A stretch of 64,000 nucleotides of DNA from Geomonas paludis (GCF_014193585.1 NZ_BLXY01000005.1:142846-206845), one strand, 5' to 3'. Shown: positions 34,215-44,318, counted from the first letter of the stretch. Translations and numbers: made by a program. Notes: generated from the sequence alone by a model not told the origin.

Positions 34215-35057
34215 GTGCCTCCCGGCGCCGCGGAACAGGGGTGGAACAACTTCCAGTACCGCTTCACCGCTGACGACTTCGCCCGGGTGCGCGGCTTCAT
34301 CTACCGCAACGCGGGGATCTCCCTGGCACCGGGCAAGATGGACATGGTCTACAGCCGGCTGGCGCGCCGGCTGCGGGCCACCGGGGTGGAAAGCTTCGCG
34401 CAGTACCTGGACCTCGTGGAAAGCGGTGACCTCCAGGAGGTGGAGGCCTTCATCAATGCCCTCACCACCAACATGACCTCCTTTTTCCGGGAGCCACACC
34501 ACTTCCGGCTCCTTGCCGAGCGCCTGCGCCAGCACCCGGAGCGCAAGCAGGTCAACATCTGGAGCTGCGCCTCCTCGACCGGCGAGGAACCCTATTCCAT
34601 CGCCATGACCGCGCTGGACGCGCTGCCGGCCGGCGCGGGGGTCAGCATCCTGGCCACCGACATCGACACCAACGTGCTCGGCAGGGGAAGCGAGGGGGTC
34701 TACCCGGTGGACCAGTTGCCCAAGATCCCGGAACCGTACCGCAAGCGCTTCTTCCTCAGGGGGGAAGGGAGCAACGAGGGGTTCATCAGGGTGAAGGAGG
34801 AACTGCGCCGCGTGGTGACCTTCAGGAGGCTGAACCTTTTGGACGAGCAGTGGCCCATGCGCGGGAAATTCGACTTCATCTTCTGCCGCAACGTGATGAT
34901 CTATTTCGACAGGCCGACGCAGCTCGCCGTCCTGGAGCGGATTTCGCGGGTACTGCATCCGGACGGCCTTCTATTCGTCGGGCATTCCGAGAGCCTGCAC
35001 CATGCCCAGGAACTGTTCCGGGTCTGCGGCAACACGACCTACGCCTTGAGGAGCTGA
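34215..35057 (+). CDS. cheR: Chemotaxis methyltransferase CheR
   Basis: A 280-residue SAM-dependent methyltransferase that methylates receptor glutamates. The N-terminal helical domain contains FTADDFARVRGFIYRNAGI. The catalytic domain has INALTTNMTSFFREPHHF, the SAM-binding WSCASSTGEEPYSIAM and FDFIFCRNVMIYFD. I chose the GTG at 34215, preceded by GGGGGAG at five bases. The frame is open upstream to a TTG at 34146 inside the receptor gene, which would add a poorly conserved leader. The next gene follows immediately. Confidence 0.92.
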   Translation: MPPGAAEQGWNNFQYRFTADDFARVRGFIYRNAGISLAPGKMDMVYSRLARRLRATGVESFAQYLDLVESGDLQEVEAFINALTTNMTSFFREPHHFRLLAERLRQHPERKQVNIWSCASSTGEEPYSIAMTALDALPAGAGVSILATDIDTNVLGRGSEGVYPVDQLPKIPEPYRKRFFLRGEGSNEGFIRVKEELRRVVTFRRLNLLDEQWPMRGKFDFIFCRNVMIYFDRPTQLAVLERISRVLHPDGLLFVGHSESLHHAQELFRVCGNTTYALRS

Positions 35058-35059
35058 CG

Positions 35060-35644
35060 GTGCCGCACAGGGGGAAAACGGGGAGGAAACGGGCGAGACA
35101 CCCGGGCCATGGACGGCTCAGCTACTTCGATCCGGAATTCAAAACCATGGCGGTCAAGATCGTGGCGGGAGAGTTCTACGCCACCGACGAGGCCGTGGCC
35201 ATCACCACCGTGCTCGGCTCCTGCGTCTCGGTCTGCCTGTACGACGTGGAGCTGGGCATCGGCGGCATGAACCACTTCATGCTGCCGGAGTTGCAGCAGG
35301 GGGGCAGCGCCACCCCCTGCTCCGGGGTCTGCAACGACGACTCGCAAAGCTGCGCCCGCTACGGCAGCTGCGCCATGCGCCGCCTGCTGGAACAGCTCGA
35401 GCTGTTGGGCGCCAACCGCAAGCGCCTTGCTGCGAAGCTGTTCGGGGCCGGGCACGTCATGGAGAGCAGCACCGACATCGGCGGCAACAACGCGGCTTTC
35501 GCCGTCGACTACTTGAAGAAACAGGGGATACCGATCGTCGCCTCGGACCTCGGGGAGTGCTGCCCCCGGAAGGTGATGTTCTTTCCCAAAACCGGCCGCG
35601 CCCTGGTGAAAAGGATCCGCGCCCTGCACGCAGGAAGAAACTAG
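35060..35644 (+). CDS. cheD: Chemoreceptor glutamine deamidase CheD
   Basis: A 194-residue CheD. The catalytic cysteine is Cys55 in [14 protein letters not shown] and the histidine is His72 in GGMNHFMLP, both intact. CheD deamidates receptor glutamines and can bind CheC or CheY-P in other bacteria. The GTG start at 35060 has GAGGAG upstream and sits two bases after the cheR stop. There is no CheC gene in the window. A cysteine-rich insert around residues 83-100 ([12 protein letters not shown]) is notable and is seen in some long CheD proteins. Confidence 0.92.
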   Translation: MPHRGKTGRKRARHPGHGRLSYFDPEFKTMAVKIVAGEFYATDEAVAITTVLGSCVSVCLYDVELGIGGMNHFMLPELQQGGSATPCSGVCNDDSQSCARYGSCAMRRLLEQLELLGANRKRLAAKLFGAGHVMESSTDIGGNNAAFAVDYLKKQGIPIVASDLGECCPRKVMFFPKTGRALVKRIRALHAGRN

Positions 35645-35645
35645 A

Positions 35646-36731
35646 ATGCCCATCAAGGTGCTGATAATAGACGACTCGGCCCTGATCCGGTCCCTTTTGA
35701 CCGAGATCATCAACAACGCCCCCGACCTCCAGGTGGTGGGGACCGCGCCGGACCCGCTGGCAGCCCGGCAACGCATCAAGGAACTGAACCCGGACGTGCT
35801 GACGCTTGACGTGGAGATGCCCAAGATGGACGGGCTCGCCTTCCTGGAAAAGCTGATGCGGCTGCGCCCCATGCCGGTGGTGATGGTCTCCTCGCTCACC
35901 GAGAAGAGTTCTGCCGTGACGCTGAAGGCTCTGGAGTTGGGCGCCTTCGACTTCGTCACCAAGCCCAAGATCGATATCCGCAACGGTTTGCTGGAGTACT
36001 CCCAGGAGCTCACCGAGAAGATCCGTTGTGCCCATACCGCCTTCCACAGGAAGGGGGGCAAGGCCCCTCCCCTGCAGGTGGAGGCGAAGCTCTCCGCGGA
36101 CGCGGTGCTCCCCAACAAGCACCAGCACTTCGCGACCACGGAAAAGGTGGTCGCGGTCGGCTCCTCGACCGGCGGCACCGAGGCCCTCAAGGTCTTTTTG
36201 AGCGCGCTCCCCGCCGACTGCCCGGCGATACTGGTCACCCAGCACATGCCCGAAACCTTCACCCGGACCTTCGCGGCGCGACTGGACGGGCTGTGCGCCC
36301 TGGCGGTCAAGGAAGCGGAGCACGGCGAACGGGTGCTGCCGGGGCATGCCTACATCGCGCCCGGCAACCGGCACATGATGCTGGCCCGCAGCGGCGCCAA
36401 CTACACCATCGCCCTGGGCGACGGCCCGCCGGTGTCACGCCACCGCCCCTCGGTGGACGTTCTGTTCCGCTCGGCTGCCAACTGCGCCGCCGACAACAGC
36501 CTCGGCATCATCCTGACCGGGATGGGGGACGACGGCGCCGCCGGGATGCTGGAGATGCACAACGCCGGCGCACGGACCCTGGCCCAGGACGAGGAAAGCT
36601 GCGTCGTGTTCGGCATGCCGCGCGAGGCGATCGCGCGGGGCGGGGTGGACGAGGTGGTCCCGCTCCCGGAGATGGCGGGGCGCCTCCTGGGGTGGCTCGC
36701 CTCGCACGGCAAGCGCAGCTTCAGGGTGTGA
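35646..36731 (+). CDS. cheB: Chemotaxis methylesterase/deamidase CheB
   Basis: A 361-residue protein. The receiver domain has phospho-acceptor Asp55 in [12 protein letters not shown] with the acidic pair in IIDDS and lysine in VTKPK. After a linker the esterase domain carries the triad: Ser174 in [10 protein letters not shown], His200 in VTQHMPE, Asp296 in [10 protein letters not shown]. It removes methyl groups added by CheR. It begins one base after cheD. Confidence 0.95.
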   Translation: MPIKVLIIDDSALIRSLLTEIINNAPDLQVVGTAPDPLAARQRIKELNPDVLTLDVEMPKMDGLAFLEKLMRLRPMPVVMVSSLTEKSSAVTLKALELGAFDFVTKPKIDIRNGLLEYSQELTEKIRCAHTAFHRKGGKAPPLQVEAKLSADAVLPNKHQHFATTEKVVAVGSSTGGTEALKVFLSALPADCPAILVTQHMPETFTRTFAARLDGLCALAVKEAEHGERVLPGHAYIAPGNRHMMLARSGANYTIALGDGPPVSRHRPSVDVLFRSAANCAADNSLGIILTGMGDDGAAGMLEMHNAGARTLAQDEESCVVFGMPREAIARGGVDEVVPLPEMAGRLLGWLASHGKRSFRV

Positions 36732-36762
36732 AGACGGGAAAGACCACCGGCAGGAGAAGAAC

Positions 36763-38562
36763 GTGAAGTTCCTCGATGCGGCACGCGACAAGATATCGAT
36801 CCCCCTGCTCATCAGCGCGGTCACCGTGGCAGTGGTGATGATGGTCGGCAACCACCTCATGCTGGACCAGATCCACGAGGAGGCGGTGCGCCAGGCCAAC
36901 CGCCAGCAGGAAAACAGCATGATGGCGTTCTGGGAGCTGATGAACCGTCGCGGGCGCAACTTCCACATCGAAAACGGCAGGATGATCCTGGGCGATTACT
37001 ACGTCCTGAACGGCGCCAACGAACTGCCCGACAAGATCTTCTGCCTCACCGGGAGCAGGGCCACCATCTTCATGGGGGACACCCGGGTGGCCACCAACGT
37101 GCTCAAGCAAGACGGCAGCAGGGCGATCGGGACCAGGCTCTCCGGCCCCGCCTACGACGCCGTCTTCCGGGAGGGGATCCAGTACCGCGGCGAGGCGAAC
37201 ATCCTGGGCGCCCCGTATTTCACCGCCTACGACCCCATCCGGGACCTGAACGGCAAGGTCATCGGCGCCCTGTTCGTGGGGGTGAAGCAGAGCGAGTACC
37301 TGGCGCGCTACGACCGGATCAACGTCAAGATCGGCGTCATTAACGGCGCGCTGGCGGCGATATTCGTACTGTGCGTCGTCATGCTGGGCCGGAACCGCAA
37401 GCGTGCCGAGGCCGAGATCAAGAGGCAGCTCAACTTCCAGCAACAGCTCATGGACACCATACCGAGCCCCATCTTCGCCAAGGATGCCCAGGGGCGCTAC
37501 ACCCTGTGCAACAAGGCCTTCCAGGGGTACGTCGGGCTCAGCAAGGAGCAACTGCTGGGGCACTCGGTCTTCGACCTGTGGGAGCCGGACCTGGCCCGGA
37601 AGTACCACCAGATGGACCAGGAGATCATGGAGGCGCCCGAGATCCAGGTCTACGAATCCCAGGTCAGCCACGCCGACGGCAGCAAGCGCGACGTGATCTT
37701 CCACAAGGCCGCGGTCCGGGACGACGCCGGCGTGGCCCAGGGGCTGGTCGGGGTGCTCCTGGACATCACCGAACGCAAGGCGGTCGAGCAGCAGAGCCGC
37801 CGCATCGAGGCCCAGAAGCACCACTCGCGCATGATCGAGTCACTCATGATCCAGTTGAACCACGACCTGAACACCCCCCTTACCCCGCTGTTCGCCCTGA
37901 TCCCCATGATCCGCGCCAAGGTGAGCGACCCGGGTGTGGAGAGGATGCTGGAGATCTGCCAGCAGTGCGTGAACCAGATCCAGGGACTGGCCGGCAAGGC
38001 GTTCGACCTGGTGCGCATCTCGTCAAGCCAGCCCCGCCTGATCCCGGTGAGCCTGTGCGCGGCGGCCGAGAGCGCCCTCAACGAAATGGCGCAGCCCCTG
38101 GCGCAGCGCGGCGTGATCTGCTGCAACGCGATCCCTCCCGATCTCCAGGTGCTGGGATCGGCGGAGCAGCTCACGCTGCTGTTCAAGAACCTGCTCAGCA
38201 ACGCCGCGCGCTACGCCGCGCAAAACGGCAAGGTGATCATCGACGCCGAGTTGAAGGGCGCAGAGGTCGAGGTGTCGGTCCAGGACGATGGCATCGGGCT
38301 GGACCAGGAGCAGCTGACCCGGGTCTTCGATGAGTTCTACAAGGCCGACACCGCCCGCCACGACCTCAACACGCAGGGGCTGGGGCTCGCCATCTGCCGC
38401 AGGATCGTGGCCAACCACGACGGGAGGCTCTGGGCGACCAGCCCCGGAGCCGGGCGCGGCACGACCATGCTCTTCACCCTGAAGCCGGTGGGGCAGCAAC
38501 CGCCGGCCATCGACGAGGACGACCAGGCCCGGGAACCTGACCCAGAGAGCTACCAGATATGA
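36763..38562 (+). CDS. Membrane sensor histidine kinase (Cache-PAS-HATPase)
   Basis: A 599-residue kinase. Helix 1 (about 10-30), a periplasmic sCache domain (about 35-185, with ANILGAPYFTAYDPIRDLNG), helix 2 (about 187-207), a PAS domain (about 225-345; MDTIPSPIFAKDAQGRYTL), the phosphorylated-histidine box LNHDLNTPLTPL, and an HATPase domain with LLSNAARYA, DDGIGLD and GLGLAICRRIV. The GTG start has CAGGAG upstream. It is followed directly by a second kinase gene (ATGA overlap). No dedicated DNA-binding regulator is nearby, so it may feed into the receiver proteins encoded downstream. Confidence 0.9.
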   Translation: MKFLDAARDKISIPLLISAVTVAVVMMVGNHLMLDQIHEEAVRQANRQQENSMMAFWELMNRRGRNFHIENGRMILGDYYVLNGANELPDKIFCLTGSRATIFMGDTRVATNVLKQDGSRAIGTRLSGPAYDAVFREGIQYRGEANILGAPYFTAYDPIRDLNGKVIGALFVGVKQSEYLARYDRINVKIGVINGALAAIFVLCVVMLGRNRKRAEAEIKRQLNFQQQLMDTIPSPIFAKDAQGRYTLCNKAFQGYVGLSKEQLLGHSVFDLWEPDLARKYHQMDQEIMEAPEIQVYESQVSHADGSKRDVIFHKAAVRDDAGVAQGLVGVLLDITERKAVEQQSRRIEAQKHHSRMIESLMIQLNHDLNTPLTPLFALIPMIRAKVSDPGVERMLEICQQCVNQIQGLAGKAFDLVRISSSQPRLIPVSLCAAAESALNEMAQPLAQRGVICCNAIPPDLQVLGSAEQLTLLFKNLLSNAARYAAQNGKVIIDAELKGAEVEVSVQDDGIGLDQEQLTRVFDEFYKADTARHDLNTQGLGLAICRRIVANHDGRLWATSPGAGRGTTMLFTLKPVGQQPPAIDEDDQAREPDPESYQI

Positions 38563-40592
38563 GACACTTCTCCGTTGCAGAGCTGAAAACGCGCATCGGC
38601 ATCGCCGTCGCCATCACCATGGCCGCGGTGGTCGGCATCTTCGCCCTGGGCGAGAGCGCGACTTCGGCCGCGGAACCGCTGCAGCAGTCGGTGCTGATCC
38701 TCGTGCTCTGCGTGGTGATCGTGATCCTGACCCGCATCCTGTTCTCCCACCTGGACCACTTGGAGGCCACGCAGCGCATCGTCCAGGGGCAGCAGACGGA
38801 GCTGGCCCTTGCCGAGCAGCGGGAGCGCAGCCGGCTAAAGGCCCTGGAGCGGATCGCCACCGACGCGGAACTGGAGGAACTGCTAAAGGACGTGGTCCAG
38901 TTCGTCGAGGATTGCCTGCCGGGGTCGCTCTGCTCCATACTCCTCGTGGACGACTCGGGGACCAGGCTGCGCCACGGCAGCGCGCCGTCCCTGCCGGCCG
39001 AGTACAACCAGGCGGTGGACGGGATCAGGATCGGCAAGGGGAAGGGATCGTGCGGCACCGCTGCCTTTTTGCGGCAGCGCGTCGTGGTCGAGGACCTGGA
39101 GCCGCACCCCTACTGGCACAACTTCCAGCCCGCCCGGGATGCCGGCCTCAGGTCCTGCTGGTCCGAGCCGGTCTTCGCCAGTAACGGCACGCTCCTGGGC
39201 ACCCTGGCGGTGTACCACAGGGAACCGCGGGCACCCGGCAGCGAGGATCTCCATCTGCTGGAGTCGGCGGCCCATCTCGCCGGCATCGCCATCAGCCGGG
39301 TGCGAGCCGACGAGGGACGCCATGTCCTGGAAGAACAGCTGCGCCAGACCCAGAAGATCGAGGCGGTGGGACAGCTGGCCGCCGGCGTCGCCCATGACTT
39401 CAACAACCTGCTGACGCCGATCATCGTCTACGCCGACATGCTGCTCCGGGTCTCCCCCGAGGGGAGCCCGCAGACGCGCATGATCCAGTCGATGAGCTCG
39501 GCGGCCCACAAGGCGAGCGACCTGACCCAGAAGCTCCTCTCCTTCGGGCGCAAGCAGGTGCTGCACATGAACCTGCTGGACCTGAACGAGGTGATCACCT
39601 CCTTCAAGGAGATCATGCGCGCCACGGTCAGGGACAACATCGTGATCGACCTGCTGCTCTCCCCCGGCGCGGCCAAGGTACAGGCGGACCGGGGCCAGCT
39701 GGAACAGGTGCTGTTGAACCTGGTGCTGAACGCGCAGGACGCCATCGAGGGGAGCGGCTCCATCTGCATCGAGACCGGCCACCTGATCCTGGACGAGGAG
39801 TTCCACCGGCAGCATCCGGTCGCCAAGCCCGGCCACTACATCCTGCTCGCTTTCAGCGACGACGGCTGCGGCATGAGCGAGGATACGCTCCGGCACATGT
39901 ACGAGCCGTTCTTCACCACCAAGGAGAGCGGCCGGGGCACCGGTCTCGGCCTGGCCACGGTCTACGGCGTCATCAAGCACCACGGCGGCTGCATCGACGT
40001 CAGGAGCCGCCCCGGGCAGGGCACCAGGTTTGCCATCTACCTCCCCGCCAGCGCCAGCGCCGCCGAGCCCCTCATGCGTGCACCCGCCAGCATCGCAGCG
40101 CCGGAAGAGGACAGCAGCGAGAGGACCATCCTGCTGGTAGAGGACAACCAGATGATCCGCGAGGTCGCCGCCGACCTGCTCGCCTCCTTCGGATACCGCG
40201 TGCTGGTTGCCGAGACCCCGTCCCGGGCGCTGGAGTTGGCGCAGGCGGAGCAACAGGCAATCGACCTCCTGGCGACCGACGTGGTCATGCCGGAAATGAC
40301 CGGGCCGGAACTGTACGAAAAGCTGCAGGAGCGCCACCCCGCGCTGCCGGTGCTCTACATATCCGGATATAGCAGCGGCCTCATCCCCCAGGATGCCGAG
40401 CTGCGCCAGGAGGCGATCTTCCTGGCCAAGCCCTTCACCCTGGAGCAATTCATGGCCAGGATCAACGAGATGCTGTACCATGTGAAGCCGCCCCAGGGGG
40501 AGCCCCCGCCGCTGGACCACCGCACCATGGCCCGGCTGCTCGAAACACAACAAGGCGCGCCCGCGCCGGAACACAAGGAACCACAGCCATGA
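38559..40592 (+). CDS. Hybrid histidine kinase (GAF-HisKA-HATPase-receiver)
   Basis: A 677-residue kinase. Two N-terminal helices (about 9-28, 45-65) with a short loop leave almost no periplasmic domain. A GAF domain (about 90-240) contains [12 protein letters not shown], often seen in GAF domains that sense small ligands or redox state. The phospho-His box is [15 protein letters not shown], followed by [19 protein letters not shown] and [11 protein letters not shown]. The C-terminal receiver (about 525-645) has LLVEDN, the acceptor aspartate in [13 protein letters not shown] and lysine in LAKPF. The organisation is that of NtrB-like hybrid kinases. Its stop overlaps the next start as ATGA. 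Confidence 0.9.
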   Translation: MRHFSVAELKTRIGIAVAITMAAVVGIFALGESATSAAEPLQQSVLILVLCVVIVILTRILFSHLDHLEATQRIVQGQQTELALAEQRERSRLKALERIATDAELEELLKDVVQFVEDCLPGSLCSILLVDDSGTRLRHGSAPSLPAEYNQAVDGIRIGKGKGSCGTAAFLRQRVVVEDLEPHPYWHNFQPARDAGLRSCWSEPVFASNGTLLGTLAVYHREPRAPGSEDLHLLESAAHLAGIAISRVRADEGRHVLEEQLRQTQKIEAVGQLAAGVAHDFNNLLTPIIVYADMLLRVSPEGSPQTRMIQSMSSAAHKASDLTQKLLSFGRKQVLHMNLLDLNEVITSFKEIMRATVRDNIVIDLLLSPGAAKVQADRGQLEQVLLNLVLNAQDAIEGSGSICIETGHLILDEEFHRQHPVAKPGHYILLAFSDDGCGMSEDTLRHMYEPFFTTKESGRGTGLGLATVYGVIKHHGGCIDVRSRPGQGTRFAIYLPASASAAEPLMRAPASIAAPEEDSSERTILLVEDNQMIREVAADLLASFGYRVLVAETPSRALELAQAEQQAIDLLATDVVMPEMTGPELYEKLQERHPALPVLYISGYSSGLIPQDAELRQEAIFLAKPFTLEQFMARINEMLYHVKPPQGEPPPLDHRTMARLLETQQGAPAPEHKEPQP

Positions 40593-40981
40593 ACAGACGG
40601 GTAATGATCGTAGACGACAACGAGTACGTCAGGGCATCGGTAGACATCATCTGCGAGTCCGCGCGACTGGAACTCGCCAGCGCGGCCAGCGGGCCCGAGT
40701 GCCTGGAGCAACTGGAGGCGGGATTCCGGGGGGTGATCCTGATGGACATCATGATGCCCGAAATGGACGGCTGGGACACCATCAGGGAGATGGTGGATCG
40801 GGGGCTCTATCCCGGAAACATCATCGTCATGCTGACCGGTATGGGCGAGCCCGATTCCAAGATGGAGGGGCTCCAGGAGTACGTGTCGGACTACATGACC
40901 AAGCCCTTCACTCCGGAAGAGCTCCTGGATTCCATCGAGTACTACCTCACCCTGCTCAACGCGCCGGTGGGCCATGACTAG
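40589..40981 (+). CDS. Stand-alone receiver (CheY-like) protein
   Basis: A 130-residue single receiver domain: MIVDDN, phospho-acceptor Asp53 in ILMDIMMPEMDG, the switch threonine in VMLTGMG and lysine in YMTKPF. It is coupled at both ends (ATGA with the hybrid kinase; an 8-base overlap with the following esterase). The pairing suggests it acts with that esterase as a CheB split into two chains. Confidence 0.92.
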   Translation: MNRRVMIVDDNEYVRASVDIICESARLELASAASGPECLEQLEAGFRGVILMDIMMPEMDGWDTIREMVDRGLYPGNIIVMLTGMGEPDSKMEGLQEYVSDYMTKPFTPEELLDSIEYYLTLLNAPVGHD

Positions 40982-41540
40982 GAACCTGGTGGTCATAGGC
41001 GTCTCGACGGGGGGGCCGCTGACACTGAAGGCACTGTTCCGGGAGCTCCCGCCGCTGGACGCCGCCTTCCTCATCGTGCTGCACATAACGCCCCAGATGG
41101 ACTACCGTATCGCCCAGGGACTGGACGCGGCCGCCTCGATGCCGGTGAAGCTGGCCGAGGACGGCGAGTACCTGAAAAGCGGCCATGTCTACATGGCGCC
41201 CGGCGGGCTCCACCTCCAGCTGACCGGCAACAACCGGGTGGTGCTGTGCGAGGGGCCCCGGGTCAATTACGTGCAGCCGGCCGCGGACGTCACCATGCTC
41301 TCGCTGAGCAAGCCGCTCAAGGGGAAGCTGATCGGCATCGTGCTCACCGGCATGGGACGCGACGGCGCCGACGGGATCAAGCACATCCACGACATCGGCG
41401 GCATCACCATCGCCCAGGACCAGCAGTCCTCCACCATCTACGGCATGCCCAAGGCCGCCGCCCAGACCGGCGCCGTCGACTACGTCCTCTCCCCGCAGAA
41501 GATCGCGGGAAAACTGATGGAACTGCTGAGACCGGTGTGA
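40974..41540 (+). CDS. CheB-type methylesterase domain without receiver
   Basis: A 188-residue protein with only the esterase half of CheB. The triad is present: Ser11 in IGVSTGGPLT, His37 in IVLHITP and an aspartate in TGMGRDGADG. Without a fused receiver its activity must be controlled in trans, most simply by the receiver encoded immediately upstream. It closes the chemotaxis operon, three bases before the convergent LysR gene. Confidence 0.9.
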   Translation: MTRNLVVIGVSTGGPLTLKALFRELPPLDAAFLIVLHITPQMDYRIAQGLDAAASMPVKLAEDGEYLKSGHVYMAPGGLHLQLTGNNRVVLCEGPRVNYVQPAADVTMLSLSKPLKGKLIGIVLTGMGRDGADGIKHIHDIGGITIAQDQQSSTIYGMPKAAAQTGAVDYVLSPQKIAGKLMELLRPV

Positions 41541-41543
41541 CGG

Positions 41544-42449
41544 CTAGCCCGCCTCCCCGTCCCGCTCACCCGGGGCATGCTCCAGCAGGAAGTCGACGAA
41601 GGCGCGGTTGGCGAGAGACAGGTAGGTATCCTTCTTCCAGGCGATGAGCAGGTCGAGGTGTAGCGGCGGATCGAAGGAGACCGCGGCGAGATCGCTATCC
41701 TCGGCCACCACCATCTTCAGGAAGATGGAAATGCCGGTGCCGTTGCGTACCAGAGACTTGACCAGGGAGAACAGGTTGGTCTCGAAGATGATCCTCGGCG
41801 CGCTGCCGACCCCCTTGAGCGCCTCCAGGAAGAACTCCCTGATGTAGTACCCCTCCTTGTAGAAGACCAGCGGCTCGCCGATGAACTCCGCGAGCGTCAC
41901 CGCCTGACGGCCGGCAAAGGGATGGTCCAGCGGCACGCAGACGACGATCTCCTCGCGCAGGAAGCGGCGCACCTCCAGGGTCGGGGGGAAGGCCGCGCTC
42001 CCGCCGGCCGCCACCACCCCCATGTCCAGCTCCCCCTCCCCGATCATCTTCTGGATCCGCCCCGAGCCCTCCCCGAGCACGGAGATGCTCAGCTGCGGAT
42101 AGCTCCTCTTGAAGTCGCGGAAGATGTCCGGAAAGAAGTAGGCGCTGATCATCGGCGTGATGCCGATCCTCACCTCGCCCCGGGTGAGCCCCTTCAACTC
42201 GGCCATCTCCAGTTCCGCCCCGCGCAGGTCGTCCAGGATGCGCCGGGCGTGGCCCAGGAAAATCTCACCCTCCGCGGTAAGCGACACCTTCTTGTCCTGC
42301 CGGTTGAAAAGGACCAGGTCCAGTTCCTCCTCCAGCTTCTTCACCGCCATGCTCACCGCGGGCTGCGCGATGCGCAGCGACTCCGCCGCCTTGGTGAAGT
42401 TGCTGAGCCGCGCCACCTCGAGGAAATACCTCAGCTGCCTGATGTCCAT
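41544..42449 (-). CDS. LysR-family transcriptional regulator
   Basis: A 301-residue regulator. MDIRQLRYFLEVARLSNFTK and AAESLRIAQPAVSMAVKKLE make the winged helix-turn-helix, and residues about 90-295 the periplasmic-binding-protein-like effector domain. It is divergent from an MFS transporter gene and probably controls it in response to a small molecule. The ATG at 42449 is preceded by GGGGGTGG. The frame runs on to 42548 but there reads through the REP-like repeat. It converges with the chemotaxis operon with no visible terminator. Confidence 0.93.
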   Translation of the reverse strand: MDIRQLRYFLEVARLSNFTKAAESLRIAQPAVSMAVKKLEEELDLVLFNRQDKKVSLTAEGEIFLGHARRILDDLRGAELEMAELKGLTRGEVRIGITPMISAYFFPDIFRDFKRSYPQLSISVLGEGSGRIQKMIGEGELDMGVVAAGGSAAFPPTLEVRRFLREEIVVCVPLDHPFAGRQAVTLAEFIGEPLVFYKEGYYIREFFLEALKGVGSAPRIIFETNLFSLVKSLVRNGTGISIFLKMVVAEDSDLAAVSFDPPLHLDLLIAWKKDTYLSLANRAFVDFLLEHAPGERDGEAG

Positions 42450-42504
42450 GCCACCCCCATTAATAAAGAACCTGGCTAGCGATGATCTTCCGCGAAGATA
42501 CCCA

Positions 42505-42620
42505 TCCCCCTCTCCCTCCGGGAGAGGGCTGGGGTGAGGGCGCTGCAATAGGCAATGATTTCGCTTCGTGGCACCTCCCTCACCCGCCCTTCGGGCACCC
42601 TCTCCCGGAGGGAGAGGGCA
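42505..42620. repeat. REP-like palindromic pair
   Basis: Two inverted copies of a GC-rich palindrome. One reads CCCTCTCCCTCCGGGAGAGG and on to GGTGAGGG; the other, after about 35 bases, reads CCTCACCCGCCCTTCGGG and on to GGAGGGAGAGGG. Related sequences occur at 46497-46543 and 63424-63500. It lies in the LysR/MFS intergenic region. Confidence 0.8.
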
Positions 42621-42673
42621 TTAGCGGAAGAGTGTCGCCAATCAACAATAAGAAATAAATATCAAAGCGATAA

Positions 42674-42698
42674 GCATTATATATTTTTCTTATAATGC
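42674..42698. promoter_or_regulatory. Operator-like palindrome between lysR and MFS genes
   Basis: GCATTATA, nine bases, then TATAATGC: a perfect 8+9+8 inverted repeat in an AT-rich stretch about 55 bases before the transporter start. Its size and the T-N11-A core suit a LysR-type binding site. Confidence 0.5.
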
Positions 42699-42753
42699 AG
42701 CAACAGTTATAGTTGCTTGGAAACCGGGCGGTCAACAGCAGGAGAGAACAGCA

Positions 42754-43986
42754 ATGGGATCCATCAAGAGCGGCACCAAGAGATACCGGCAGATCAACTG
42801 GGCCTTTTTCTGCGCAGGCTTTGTCACCTTCATCACACTCTACGACGTGCAGCCGCTGTTGCCGGTCTTCACCCGCGAGTTCGGCGTCAGCGCCATGTTC
42901 GCCAGCCTGCCGCTTTCGGTCACCTCCTGCGCCCTCGCCATCTCCATGCTTTTCGCCGGCACCATCTCCGAGACGCTGGGGCGCAAGACGGTCATGGTAG
43001 CTTCACTGGTGACCACCTCCGTCCTTGCCTACCTGACCTCCCACACCCAGAGCCTGGAACAACTGGTCGCGGTGAGGTTCCTGCAGGGCATCGCGCTGGC
43101 CGGCCTTCCCGCCGTCGCCCTCGCCTATCTCAGCGAGGAAATCGCCCCGGCATCGCTCACCTCCGCCATCGGCCTCTACATCAGCGGCAACGCCATCGGC
43201 GGCATGACCGGCAGGATCTTCACGGCCACCATGGCCGAGGCCACCTCCTGGCGCACGGCCCTGGCCATCATCGGCGCGGTCTGCTTGGTGCTGAGCCTTT
43301 ATTTCGCCAAGAGCCTCCCCCCGTCCGAGAACTTCAAGAAACGCCCTTTCGCGGCCCGTTACCTGTTCAGCTCGCTGTACCGGCAGTTGCAGGACCCGGG
43401 GCTTATCAGCCTGTACGGGATCTCCTTCCTGATCATGGGGAGCTTCGTAACCCTTTACAACTACATCACCTTCAGGCTTCTGAGTGCGCCGTACCACCTC
43501 CCGGCCTCGCTGGTGAGTCTGATCTTCCTGGTCTACATGCTGGGATCCTTCAGTTCCTCCATGATCGGGGTGCAGGTGGAGCGCTTCGGGCGGGGCCGGA
43601 TGCTCTTTCTCACCATAGGCACCATGGTGGTCGGGGCGCTCTTCACCGTGAGCCGTGATCTCGGAACCATCGTCACCGGGATCGCCATTTTTACCTGCGG
43701 CTTTTTCGGCGCCCACGCCATCGCCTCCAGCTGGGTGGGGAGTCGCGCCAAGACCGCCCGGGCGCAGGCCGCCTCCCTCTATCTCTTTTTCTACTATCTC
43801 GGTTCCAGCGTTTCCGGCACCGTCGGCGGCGTGTTCTGGACCTCCTTCGGGTGGCAGGGCGTGGTGCTCCTGATACTGGGGCTCCTGGGGGCCGGGCTGG
43901 TACTGTTGAAGTTCCTCACCAGTTGTGCCGAGAGCGACTGCCCCGCCCGCAGCGCCGTTGCCACCCTCGACGTCCTGCGCAGCTAA
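42754..43986 (+). CDS. Major facilitator superfamily transporter (YnfM-like)
   Basis: A 410-residue, 12-helix transporter. LYDVQPLLPVFTREFGVS after helix 1 and GTISETLGRKTVM in loop 2-3 are typical of drug:H+ antiporter-type MFS proteins. The second half repeats the pattern with a weaker loop 8-9 motif. It resembles the YnfM/YybF-type inner-membrane efflux group. The substrate is unknown; its LysR neighbour probably senses it. GGAGAG precedes the ATG. Confidence 0.9.
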   Translation: MGSIKSGTKRYRQINWAFFCAGFVTFITLYDVQPLLPVFTREFGVSAMFASLPLSVTSCALAISMLFAGTISETLGRKTVMVASLVTTSVLAYLTSHTQSLEQLVAVRFLQGIALAGLPAVALAYLSEEIAPASLTSAIGLYISGNAIGGMTGRIFTATMAEATSWRTALAIIGAVCLVLSLYFAKSLPPSENFKKRPFAARYLFSSLYRQLQDPGLISLYGISFLIMGSFVTLYNYITFRLLSAPYHLPASLVSLIFLVYMLGSFSSSMIGVQVERFGRGRMLFLTIGTMVVGALFTVSRDLGTIVTGIAIFTCGFFGAHAIASSWVGSRAKTARAQAASLYLFFYYLGSSVSGTVGGVFWTSFGWQGVVLLILGLLGAGLVLLKFLTSCAESDCPARSAVATLDVLRS

Positions 43987-44045
43987 CCTCTCAAGTTCCA
44001 CGCGTGCCTGCCGATAAAAGCCTCAGTAGTCAGGAGGAAGACAGC

Positions 44046-44318
44046 ATGCAGGAACTTATTCGAGTAGCGGACGGGGTAGCCATCCCCCTGGAAATGTTAG
44101 GGACCTGGGACAAGGTCTCCGAGTTGGCCTCCAAGTATGGTCGTGTTTTCGAGGCCGATCTGGGGCGGCTCGGGTTCAATTTGCGTCCCATTTATCATCT
44201 CAACAACTACATCGGCGGCGAGCAGGCGATAGCCTTTGGCACAGCCACCTCATCGAGGTTGCAGTTCGTGCTCCGTCCCGACATCTACAAAGCCATGGTA
44301 GGCAGCGTAGTCCACTGA
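44046..44318 (+). CDS. 90-residue protein of unknown function
   Basis: AGGAGG lies just upstream of the ATG and the composition is that of a real, soluble protein. It shows no signal peptide, membrane helix or cysteines. Sequence features: VADGVAIPLEML at the start, LGRLGFNLRPIYHLNNY in the middle. I do not recognise a family. It is 59 bases after the MFS gene and could be co-transcribed with it. The following 410 bp are non-coding. Confidence 0.7.
   Translation: MQELIRVADGVAIPLEMLGTWDKVSELASKYGRVFEADLGRLGFNLRPIYHLNNYIGGEQAIAFGTATSSRLQFVLRPDIYKAMVGSVVH

Noticed and set aside
32290..34958. Minus-strand frames of 579 and 665 codons opposite the MCP and cheR
   Set aside because: Antisense shadows of strongly supported chemotaxis genes; repetitive Leu/Asp/Val composition without domains.
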